The position numbers and the translations under genes are program-made. Source: Zhihengliuella alba (lineage in GTDB: Bacteria; Actinomycetota; Actinomycetes; Actinomycetales; Micrococcaceae). Taken from it: a stretch of 64,000 nucleotides of DNA. A model generated the notes under the pieces. The model was not told where the DNA came from. It saw only the letters and a program-made list of their open reading frames with translations, and made no database searches. The stretch covers positions 372,001-436,000 of the forward strand of contig NZ_BAABCJ010000002.1 of assembly GCF_039538765.1 (NCBI RefSeq). The letters run 5' to 3'. This document shows, piece by piece, positions 43,347 through 50,694 of this stretch. Each line of letters opens with the position of its first letter. Position 1 is the stretch's first letter.

Positions 43347-43859
43347 ATGAGGGAGACACTCGGACCACGTCCGCCGCGGAGCCGCGCCCGGCTGTGGATC
43401 GCCTCGCTCCTCTTGGCCGCGTACACGGGCTTCGTCGCCGTCGTGACGCTCTGGCCGAAGCCGGACCAGCTGCAGTTCGGCAGCGCCGCTGACCGCGTCC
43501 TCGGCGTGCTGCACCGCGTAGGCGTCCCGCACGCCTTCGACGTCGACGCACTGGAGCTCACCGCGAACATCGGGATGTTCGTGCCCCTCGGCTTCCTGCT
43601 GGGCTTGCTCCTGCCGCGGCGGGCCTGGTGGCTCGCCATCCTGCTGCTGCCCGGCTACTCCGTGTTCATCGAACTCAGTCAGGCGGCCTTCCTGGAGTTG
43701 CGCGACCCGACCGTGCGCGACGTCGTGGCGAACACGACCGGCGGCTACCTCGGAGCGTTCCTCGCCACGGCGCTGCGGGCCGTGGTCAACGCGCGGGACC
43801 GGCGCGTGGTGGACCGTGCCCTCTGGGAGCGCGACGCCGAACGGGTCGGCGCCCGGTAG
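43347..43859 (+). CDS. VanZ family protein
   Basis: A 170-aa membrane protein of the VanZ family: WIASLLLAAYTGFVAVVTLWPKPDQ at the first membrane segment, NIGMFVPLGFLLGLLLPRR and FIELSQAAFLELRDPTVRDVVANTTGGYLG, typical of the family. AAGGAGG precedes ATG 43347 by six nt. It lacks the RDD part found in the divergent gene. It is convergent with the SRPBCC gene. Confidence 0.9.
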   Translation: MRETLGPRPPRSRARLWIASLLLAAYTGFVAVVTLWPKPDQLQFGSAADRVLGVLHRVGVPHAFDVDALELTANIGMFVPLGFLLGLLLPRRAWWLAILLLPGYSVFIELSQAAFLELRDPTVRDVVANTTGGYLGAFLATALRAVVNARDRRVVDRALWERDAERVGAR

Positions 43860-43874
43860 GTCCGCCCGTCCGCG

Positions 43875-44381
43875 TCAGTGCCGGCTGGCCAGCAACGCGT
43901 CGATCTGGTTCACCGAGTCCCGGAGCCCGTCCTCCATGTCCATGTCCAGGAGCTCCTTGAGCTGGGCGAGGGACGCGAAGACGACCCGCAGGGTCATCAG
44001 GGTCCCGTGGCTGGTGCTCTCGCCCGGGGCCTCCACCAGCGTGACCACGTTGTGGGTGACGCCGTGCTCGCCGGAGGGCTCGCCGTCGTCGTCCGCGAAC
44101 CCGTCCTTGAACTCGAGCCGGCGGGGCTCCACGATGTCCTCGAACTGCCACCAGCCCTGGACCTGCTCGCTGTCCGGGCCGGTCATGCGGTAGCGGACGT
44201 TCCCGCCGGCCTGGAACTCGAAGCGGGTGAAGGTCGCCGGCCACTCGGGCGGACCCCACCAGCGCTCGAGGAGCCGCGGATCCGACCAGACCTTCCAGAC
44301 GCGCGCAGGAGGGGCATCGAACTGGGCCCGGATGATCAGCTCCAGGTCCTCCACATCGGTCATGACGCTCTTGACCGGCAT
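43875..44381 (-). CDS. SRPBCC (AHSA1-like) protein
   Basis: A 168-aa START-like protein. It begins LELIIRAQFDAPPARVWKVWSDPRLLERWWGPPEWP, the standard AHSA1-type opening, and ends with an amphipathic helix (DGLRDSVNQIDALL). Members bind hydrophobic ligands; in actinobacteria they are often paired with an ArsR regulator, which is not seen here. GGAGAG lies four nt before ATG 44381. Confidence 0.9.
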   Translation of the reverse strand: MPVKSVMTDVEDLELIIRAQFDAPPARVWKVWSDPRLLERWWGPPEWPATFTRFEFQAGGNVRYRMTGPDSEQVQGWWQFEDIVEPRRLEFKDGFADDDGEPSGEHGVTHNVVTLVEAPGESTSHGTLMTLRVVFASLAQLKELLDMDMEDGLRDSVNQIDALLASRH

Positions 44382-44455
44382 CGATCTCTCCTCTCACTCG
44401 CGCGTGAGCTGTACTGCGAGCGTACGGCCGAGGCGGGACGGGTGTAAATAGACGA

Positions 44456-44502
44456 ACCCGGCGGCCGCTGCACCTCGTCTGAGGATGCAGCGGCCGCCGG
44501 GT
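44456..44502 (-). terminator. Terminator of the binding-protein/FAD-oxidase operon
   Basis: A perfect 17-bp stem (44456-44472 with 44486-44502) and a 13-nt loop, 59 bp past the stop codon of the FAD oxidoreductase gene. Confidence 0.75.
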
Positions 44503-44560
44503 GGGTCCCGCTCCCCGCCTCAGCAGGCGGGAGCGAGGGGTGTCGCCGAGTGCCGCGGGC

Positions 44561-45730
44561 TCAGGCGGCGTCGTCCGCGCGCTCTGCCTCCACTCGCTCC
44601 GCCTCCACTCGCTCCGCCTCCGCGAAGCGCTCGGGGCGGAAGGTCTCCAGCATCGGGTGCTTCTCCCCGGTCGTCAGCTCGAAGGAGATGAGCTCCCCGG
44701 AGAGCAGGCCGAGCGTTGCGCCCGAGTGCGTGAAGGCCACGTAGCAGCCCGGCACCTGCTCCAGCTCGCCGAAGACCGGCTCGCCGTCGCCGGGGATCGG
44801 CTTGCGGCCGATCTTCCAGGAGGCCTTCGGCAGCTCGTCGACGCCGTCGAGCAGCTTGGCGGCCTCCTCCATGAGCTCGTCGATGACCTCCTCCGGGATG
44901 CTGTACCCGGACTCGTCCCCCGTGATCGACTCCTCGTACCAGTCGTGGTCCACCGCCAGCGTCCGGCCCGGGTTCGGGCGGATCGCCGCGCGCGGCGTGT
45001 TCATGACGGTGGTGACGTCCTGCTCCAGCGGCTCGGAGATCACCACCATGGACACCGGCGAGGCGTCGCCGATGGTCACGCCCAGCGGCTCGACCACCTG
45101 CGGCGTCTGCGGGCCGCAGGCCACCACGACGGCGTCGCCCGTCACGGTGCGCCCGTCGGAGGTGCGAACGCCCACGGCGCGGCCGCCCTCGACGACCACG
45201 TCCGACCGGCCGGCCCCGGTGATCAGGGTCCCGCCCACGGCCGTGAACTCCTCGAGCAGGTGATCGATCAGATGCGGCAGCGACACCCAGCCCTCGCCCG
45301 GGTTGAAGACCCCGTCGGCGACCATGGCCGCCGGGTCGACGTCGTCCGTGTGGGCCTTCACGGTCTGCCCCGTCACGAGGCGCGAGTCGTACCCGTGGCG
45401 AATCTCGTACTCGTGCCGTGCGACGGCGGCGTCCGCCTCGTCGGCCGACGGCCAGTACAGCGCGCCGTCGAACCGCAGCCACTCGCGGGCGGGGTCCGTG
45501 GCGAAGAGCGTGCGGTAGCGGTCGATGCCGGCCATGCGCAGCTCGTGGTACGGCTTGGACCGCTCGCCCGCGGAGTTCAGCCAGGACAGCGAGCGGCCGG
45601 AGGCGCCGGACGCCGGCTCGGCGTCGGTGACCAGCTGGACGCTCACGCCGCGGCGGGCCAGGTGGGTCGCGGCGGAGACGCCGATGATCCCGCCGCCCAG
45701 AACGACGGCCGTGTTGACCTTGGAGGACAT
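44561..45730 (-). CDS. FAD-dependent amine/amino acid oxidoreductase (DAO family)
   Basis: A 389-aa enzyme of the D-amino acid oxidase fold that oxidises C-N bonds with FAD. The Rossmann loop VVLGGGIIGVSAATHLARRGV at the N-terminus binds ADP of FAD; PASGASGRSLSWLN follows, and the C-terminal GCYVAFTHSGATLGLLSGELIS contacts the isoalloxazine. Last residues carry an EAERV repeat from a 15-bp tandem repeat (about 44587-44620). ATG 45730 has AAAGGAAG upstream. It is the last gene of the operon read from 49363; the ABC partner suggests an amino acid derivative as substrate. The name amadoriase or glycine oxidase cannot be decided. Confidence 0.87.
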   Translation of the reverse strand: MSSKVNTAVVLGGGIIGVSAATHLARRGVSVQLVTDAEPASGASGRSLSWLNSAGERSKPYHELRMAGIDRYRTLFATDPAREWLRFDGALYWPSADEADAAVARHEYEIRHGYDSRLVTGQTVKAHTDDVDPAAMVADGVFNPGEGWVSLPHLIDHLLEEFTAVGGTLITGAGRSDVVVEGGRAVGVRTSDGRTVTGDAVVVACGPQTPQVVEPLGVTIGDASPVSMVVISEPLEQDVTTVMNTPRAAIRPNPGRTLAVDHDWYEESITGDESGYSIPEEVIDELMEEAAKLLDGVDELPKASWKIGRKPIPGDGEPVFGELEQVPGCYVAFTHSGATLGLLSGELISFELTTGEKHPMLETFRPERFAEAERVEAERVEAERADDAA

Positions 45731-45753
45731 GTTTCTTCCTTTCGCCCCGGCCC

Positions 45754-46869
45754 TCACAGGCCGTGGATGCTTTCGATAATCTGCAGCGCTTCGATCGCGT
45801 CGCGCGGGTCGACGGGCACGGGCCCGCCGGTGGTCAGGTGGTCGCCCAGGATCCGGTAGAACTCGGCGTAGGCGCCGCGCTCGGGCTCCACGGGGCCGGT
45901 CGCGGCGGCGTCGTCCGGGACCGTCAGGACGCCCCAGTTGGCCTCCGGCTCCCGGCCGAGCCCGTCGTCGCCGGGGCGGAGCCCGGCGAGGAGCTGCGGC
46001 TCCTGCTGGTCCAGTCCGTGCTTGGTGTAGGTCCCGCGGCGGCCGAGCACGTGGAACCGGGGACCCGGGGCCGCCGAGATGGAGTTCATGCTCAGCCGGG
46101 TGCTCACGCCGGAGGCATGGCGCAGGAGCACGACGGCGTCGTCGTCGGCGTCAGCGTCCGCCGTCGGCAGGCGCCGGGCCACCTCCCCGTGCACCGACTC
46201 GACCGGTCCGAACAGGTGCAGGGCCTGGTCGATCAGGTGCGGGCCGAGGTCGTAGAGGATCCCGCCGCCGTCGGCGATGTCCGTGCGGGCCTTCCAGTCC
46301 CGCATGCCGCCGGGCTTCCACCACTCGAAGCGGGACTCGAACACCAGCGGCTCCCCGAGGGAGCCGGCGTCGAGCAGGCGCTTGAGCGTCAGGAGGTCCG
46401 CGTCCCAGCGGCGGTTCTGGAAGACCGTCAGGGACACGCCTGCGGCCGCGGCCCGGCGGACGAGCTCCTCGCCCTGCGCGGAGCGGGTGACGAACGGCTT
46501 GTCCACCACCACGTGGACCCCCGCCTCGATCGCTTGGGCCGCGAGATCGAAGTGGGTGGCCGGCGGGGTGCCGATCACCACGAGGTCCACGGCGTCGCCG
46601 ACGAGCCCAAGCGCCTCCTCCGGCGTGCCGACGATCCGCGCCTCCGGATACTCCTGCCGGGCCTGCGCGGCCCGGTCGGTGTTCGACGTCGCGACGACCG
46701 AGACCTCGAAGCGGGGGTCCGCGGCGAGGAACGGGGCGTGGAAGATCCGGCCCGAGACGCCGAACCCGAGGACCGCCGTGCGGATCGGGGTCCGCGCCGA
46801 GCGGCCAGCCGCCGTCGTGCTCGCGGCTGTGCTCTCCGTGCTGCTGGTGCTTCCGTCGGCGGTGGTCAC
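45754..46869 (-). CDS. Gfo/Idh/MocA family oxidoreductase
   Basis: A 371-aa NAD(P)-dependent dehydrogenase. After a Ser/Thr-rich leader, RTAVLGFGVSGRIFHAPFL binds the nucleotide, VVIGTPPATHFDLAAQAIEAGVHVVVDKPFV carries the catalytic EKP-type motif as DKP, and RTDIADGGGILYDLGPHLIDQALHLFG is the second conserved block. Substrates in the family are sugars, inositols or bile pigments. Its GTG start overlaps the upstream ATPase stop by 4 bp. Located between ABC genes and an FAD oxidase, it may process the carbohydrate part of an imported amino conjugate (inference). Confidence 0.9.
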   Translation of the reverse strand: MTTADGSTSSTESTAASTTAAGRSARTPIRTAVLGFGVSGRIFHAPFLAADPRFEVSVVATSNTDRAAQARQEYPEARIVGTPEEALGLVGDAVDLVVIGTPPATHFDLAAQAIEAGVHVVVDKPFVTRSAQGEELVRRAAAAGVSLTVFQNRRWDADLLTLKRLLDAGSLGEPLVFESRFEWWKPGGMRDWKARTDIADGGGILYDLGPHLIDQALHLFGPVESVHGEVARRLPTADADADDDAVVLLRHASGVSTRLSMNSISAAPGPRFHVLGRRGTYTKHGLDQQEPQLLAGLRPGDDGLGREPEANWGVLTVPDDAAATGPVEPERGAYAEFYRILGDHLTTGGPVPVDPRDAIEALQIIESIHGL

Positions 46870-47639
46870 AGGACCTCCGAGAGGAACGTGCGCAGGCGGT
46901 CCGAGCGCGGGTTGTCGAAGATCTGGTCCGGCGTGCCGGCCTCGACGACCTCGCCCTCGTCCATGAAGACCACCTGGTCCGCGACCTTGCGGGCGAAGCC
47001 CATCTCGTGGGTCACGACCACCATGGTCATGCCCCGTCGGCACAGGTCTGCCATGAGCCGCAGGACGCCCTTGACCAGCTCCGGGTCCAGGGCGGAGGTG
47101 GCCTCGTCGAACAGCATGACCTCCGGGTGCATGGCCAGGGCCCGGGCGATCGCCACGCGCTGCTGCTGGCCGCCGGAGAGGTCCCGGGGCCGATGGTCCA
47201 TGCGCTCCCCCAGGCCGACCTCGCGGAGGCGGTCCTCGGCGACCTGCCGGGCCTGCGCCCTGCTCTGCCCCTTGACCTTCCACGGGGCGAGCGCCACGTT
47301 CTCCAGGGCGGTGTGGTCCGGGAACAGGTTGAAGTGCTGGAAGACCATGCCGATCCGCCGGCGCAGCTCGTCCGGCCGGTCCTTCAGCACCGAGCGGCCG
47401 GCCACCCGGACGTCCCCGGACTTCGGCTCGTGCAGCCGGTTGATGCCCCGCAGCAGCGTGGACTTGCCGGAGCCGGACGGGCCGATCACGCACGTGGTGG
47501 TCCCCGGGGCGACCCGCAGCGAGACCTCCCGCACCACCTCGACGTCGCCGTAGGCGAGCGTCACGTTCTCCAGCTCCAGGCTCGAGCCCTCGTACACGAC
47601 CTGGTCGGCCGCCGTCGTCTTGTGATCGATGGTGCTCAT
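46866..47639 (-). CDS. Amino acid ABC transporter ATPase
   Basis: A 257-aa ATPase of the polar amino acid importer group (GlnQ/ArtP-like). Walker A GPSGSGKSTLLRGINRL, Q-loop FQHFNLFPDHTALENV, signature LSGGQQQRVAIARAL, Walker B EVMLFDEATSALDPEL and H-loop VTHEMGFARK are all present. Its ATG overlaps the permease stop by 4 bp (ATGA) and its own stop overlaps the next start, so translation is coupled along the operon. Confidence 0.96.
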   Translation of the reverse strand: MSTIDHKTTAADQVVYEGSSLELENVTLAYGDVEVVREVSLRVAPGTTTCVIGPSGSGKSTLLRGINRLHEPKSGDVRVAGRSVLKDRPDELRRRIGMVFQHFNLFPDHTALENVALAPWKVKGQSRAQARQVAEDRLREVGLGERMDHRPRDLSGGQQQRVAIARALAMHPEVMLFDEATSALDPELVKGVLRLMADLCRRGMTMVVVTHEMGFARKVADQVVFMDEGEVVEAGTPDQIFDNPRSDRLRTFLSEVL

Positions 47640-48418
47640 GAGGCGGTACCCACAGCTTTCTTGTCCTCGAGTTCCGTGACTTCCTTCAGCCCGCTGGTGG
47701 GGCCGGTCGGCTTGCGGCGCCCCGTGCGGAAGCGCTGGTCGATGAAGTTGACCAGGTGCGTCAGCGGCACCGTGATGACCAGGTAGAGGACGCCGGCCAG
47801 GACCAGCGGCGAGAGGTTGCCGGTCAGCACGGCCGCGTCCTGGCCGACGCGGAAGAGCTCGCGCTCCCCGACCATGAGGCCGAGGAAGTACACCAGCGAC
47901 GACGCCTTGACGATCGAGATGAACTGGTTGACCAGGGCCGGCAGCACGCGGCGGATGCCCTGCGGCACCACCACCAGCGCCATGGCCCGGCCGTAGCTCA
48001 TGCCGAGCGCCCGGCAGGCCTCCATCTGCCCCTTCTCCACGCTCTGGATGCCGGAGCGGAAGATCTCGCCGATGTACGCGCTGGAGATCAGGCTCAGCGC
48101 AATGATGCCCAGCGGGTAGGGCGACGGGCCGAAGAGGTCCGAGCTGAGCCAGTAGAAGCCCTGGCCGATCAGCAGGATGGTCAGGATCTCCGGCAGGCCG
48201 CGGAAGATGTCCGTGTAGATGCGGGCGGGGACCCGCACCCAGCGGATCGGCGAGATGCCCTGCACGGCCAGGACCATGCCGACGACGACGCCGATGATGG
48301 TCGCCGTGATGGACAGGACCAGCGTGTTGACCAGGCCCGTCTGCAGCAGGTGCGGCAGGACGTCGGCCATCGCCTCGAGGTCGAAGAACGTCCGGCTCAG
48401 ATTGTCTAGGAATTCCAT
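47636..48418 (-). CDS. Amino acid ABC transporter permease
   Basis: A 260-aa HisM/GlnP-type permease. The EAA loop is visible as VEKGQMEACRALGMSYGRAMALVVVPQG, preceded by IARIYTDIFRGLPEILTILLIGQG-like IYTDIFRGLPEILTIL, typical of His/Glu/Cys importers. About five membrane segments. The C-terminal 25 residues are charged. One permease gene suggests a homodimer. It lies 48 bp after the binding-protein gene. Confidence 0.95.
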   Translation of the reverse strand: MEFLDNLSRTFFDLEAMADVLPHLLQTGLVNTLVLSITATIIGVVVGMVLAVQGISPIRWVRVPARIYTDIFRGLPEILTILLIGQGFYWLSSDLFGPSPYPLGIIALSLISSAYIGEIFRSGIQSVEKGQMEACRALGMSYGRAMALVVVPQGIRRVLPALVNQFISIVKASSLVYFLGLMVGERELFRVGQDAAVLTGNLSPLVLAGVLYLVITVPLTHLVNFIDQRFRTGRRKPTGPTSGLKEVTELEDKKAVGTAS

Positions 48419-48466
48419 GGGGTGCTCCCTGTGGTGGGTGCGCGGCGCCGGTGGGGCGCGCCGACG

Positions 48467-49363
48467 CTACTGGCTGTCGGCGGACTCGTCGGCCGGGGCC
48501 TCGGAGCCCTCGGCGGGGGCGCCGGTCTGCTCAGCGCTCGGCAGGTACTGCTCCGGCATCGGCGAGCCCGGGAACCACTTCTGGTAGAGCTCCTTCCAGG
48601 TGCCGTCCTCCATGGCCGCGTGCAGGCCCTCGTTGAGGGCCTCGCGCAGCTCGTCGTTCTCCTTCGCGACGGCGAAGCCGGCCGGGGCGTCGAAGGAGGG
48701 GATGTCGCCGGCGGAGACGTGCCCGTACTGCTCCATGTAGTCCTGCGCGGCCTCGTAGTCGAGGAAGTGCGCGTCGATGGCGCCGCTGTTCATGCCGGAC
48801 ACGGCCGTGTTGTTGTCCGGGAAGCGCACGAGGTCCGCCTCGGTGAAGTTCTCCACCGCGTAGGCCTCCTGGAGGCTGCCCTGGACGACGCCGAGCCGCT
48901 GGCCCGGGAGGTCCTCGACGGACTCGACGCCCGAGTCCTCGGCGGTCAGCACCGTGAGGTAGCCGGCCAGGTAGCCGTCGGAGAAGTCGACGGTCTGCTG
49001 GCGCTCCTCGGTGATGCCGATGGCGGCGACGCCGACGTCGAACTGGCCGTTGGCCACGCCCGGGAGGACGGCGGCGAAGTCCTGGCCGGTGAAGACGACG
49101 TCGTCGATGCCCGCCCGCTTCGCGACGTCGGTGAACAGCTCGACGTCGAAGCCGGTGAACTCGCCGTTGGAGTCGGTGTAGGCGTAGGGCTTGATGTCGC
49201 CGACGCTGGCGACGCGGATGGTGCCGGGCTCGATGAGCCCGTAGGGGTTCTCCTGCTGCGCCTCGGCCTCGCCGGAGGACGAGCAGCCGGCGAGGAACGA
49301 CGCGGCGAGTGCGGCGGCGCCGACGGCGCCGAGCGTGCGGGTGATGAGGTTCTTCTTCTTCAC
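48467..49363 (-). CDS. Amino acid ABC transporter substrate-binding lipoprotein
   Basis: A 298-aa family 3 solute-binding lipoprotein. After a short basic start, a hydrophobic segment ends in LAGCSSSG, then a linker; TIRVASVGDIKPYAYTDSNGEFTGFDVELFTDVAK opens the fold, and GQFDVGVAAIGITEERQQTVDFSDGYLAGY is the family block. GTG 49363 is the start. The C-terminal tail is rich in Ala/Glu/Ser and likely disordered. It is the first gene of the operon, about 70 bp from the nearest LacI operator. Confidence 0.94.
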   Translation of the reverse strand: MKKKNLITRTLGAVGAAALAASFLAGCSSSGEAEAQQENPYGLIEPGTIRVASVGDIKPYAYTDSNGEFTGFDVELFTDVAKRAGIDDVVFTGQDFAAVLPGVANGQFDVGVAAIGITEERQQTVDFSDGYLAGYLTVLTAEDSGVESVEDLPGQRLGVVQGSLQEAYAVENFTEADLVRFPDNNTAVSGMNSGAIDAHFLDYEAAQDYMEQYGHVSAGDIPSFDAPAGFAVAKENDELREALNEGLHAAMEDGTWKELYQKWFPGSPMPEQYLPSAEQTGAPAEGSEAPADESADSQ

Positions 49364-49433
49364 GATGCGATCCGATCTTGAGGTGGGCGGTTCTGCGGGA
49401 GTACTGCGTGGCCCGACAGCCGACCGATAGACT

Positions 49434-49447
49434 TGAGTCCGGTCTCA
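49434..49447. promoter_or_regulatory. LacI-family operator 1
   Basis: TGAGTCCGGTCTCA, symmetric in 12 of 14 positions around a central CCGG, in the gap between the LacI gene and the binding-protein gene. An identical copy lies 32 bp downstream. Confidence 0.75.
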
Positions 49448-49465
49448 CCCTTGCGAGAACTGGAG

Positions 49466-49479
49466 TGAGTCCGGTCTCA
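49466..49479. promoter_or_regulatory. LacI-family operator 2
   Basis: Second, identical TGAGTCCGGTCTCA, 32 bp from the first (three helical turns). Candidate -10 boxes TAAGCT (49493-49498) and TACAGT (49498-49503) of the regulator gene follow, so binding here would also repress the regulator. Confidence 0.75.
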
Positions 49480-49545
49480 TTGGGTTGTGAAGTAAGCTAC
49501 AGTCTCAGCAAGATCGCAGTCAAGGCCCCGGAACGGAATCTCTTC

Positions 49546-50667
49546 ATGAACGCATCTCAGGCGCCCCGCCCCGCGACGGTCGCCGACGTCGCCCGGACGG
49601 CGAAGGTGTCCAAGGCCCAGGCTGCGCGCGCGCTCGGCGGCTACGGCGCGGTCAGCGAACCGGTCCGCGAGCGGGTGCTCCGGGCGGCGGAGGGGCTGAA
49701 CTACCGGCCGAACGCGCTGGCGCGCAGCATGAACACGGGCCGCTCGCAGACCATCGGCGTGGTGATCGCGGAGGTCGAGAACCCGTTCTTCGGCCTGGCC
49801 ATCCGCGGCGCCTCCGATGCGCTGCGCGAGCACGGCTACGACGTGGTCCTGGCCAACACGGACGAACGCACGGACGCGGAGGAGGACGCGATCCGGGTCA
49901 TGCTGGACAAGCGCGTCGACGGGATCATCGCCTCCCCCGCCGACGCCGGGGTGACGTCCCACCTCTCGGCGGCGGTGGCGGCCGGTTGCCCCATGGTGTT
50001 CCTGGACCGCCACGTCCCCGGGCTGGACATCGACTCCGTGGAGGTGGACCTGCGCCGCCTGGCCGGGCAGGCCACGGCGGAGCTCCTGGAGCTCGGCCAC
50101 CGCGGCATCGGCTTCATCTCCGCCGTCCAGGCTCCCACGGACGTGTACGAGCCGGGCCTGGTGCTGCAGAACTCGTCGGTGGCCGACCGCCTCGGCGGCA
50201 TCCGCGACGCGTACGCCCGGGCCGGGATCGCACCCGATCCGCGCTGGTTCCGGCTCAACGCCAAGACGGCCGAGGCCATCCGTGCGGCCACCCACGAGCT
50301 GCTGGAGCTCGACGACGCGCCGACGGCGATCGTCGCGTCCGACAGCATGGTCGGGCTCGACGTGCTCCGGGTGCTCCGCGAGCGGTCCCTGCGGGTGCCG
50401 CACGACGTCTCGTTCCTGATGTTCGACGACATGCCCTGGTCCTCGCTGGTGGACCCGCCGATCACGGTGCTCTCCCAGCCGGCCTACGACATGGGCGTCG
50501 CCGCGGCCACGGCGCTGCTCGAGCGCCTGCGCGGATCCACCACAGCCCCGTGCCGACGGGTCCTGGAGGGCGAGATGATCCGCCGCGAGTCGGTGGCGCC
50601 GGCCCATGGCGCTGTGCAGGAGACGGCGGCCCGGGTGGGGGCGGCGCGGGAGACGGCCGCGACCTGA
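49546..50667 (+). CDS. LacI family transcriptional regulator
   Basis: A 373-aa LacI/GalR regulator. The N-terminal HTH and hinge (TVADVARTAKVSKAQAARALGGYGAVSEPVRERVLRAAEGLNYRPNALARSMNTG) are followed by a periplasmic-binding-protein-like effector domain (TIGVVIAEVENPFFGLAIRG...). The last 35 residues form an Ala/Glu-rich tail. ATG 49546 is preceded by a weak ribosome site (GGAA). It is divergent from the five-gene operon, and two identical palindromes lie between, so it most likely represses both the operon and itself. Confidence 0.94.
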   Translation: MNASQAPRPATVADVARTAKVSKAQAARALGGYGAVSEPVRERVLRAAEGLNYRPNALARSMNTGRSQTIGVVIAEVENPFFGLAIRGASDALREHGYDVVLANTDERTDAEEDAIRVMLDKRVDGIIASPADAGVTSHLSAAVAAGCPMVFLDRHVPGLDIDSVEVDLRRLAGQATAELLELGHRGIGFISAVQAPTDVYEPGLVLQNSSVADRLGGIRDAYARAGIAPDPRWFRLNAKTAEAIRAATHELLELDDAPTAIVASDSMVGLDVLRVLRERSLRVPHDVSFLMFDDMPWSSLVDPPITVLSQPAYDMGVAAATALLERLRGSTTAPCRRVLEGEMIRRESVAPAHGAVQETAARVGAARETAAT

Positions 50668-50694
50668 CGCCACCGCGGCCGGGCACCGCCCGCT

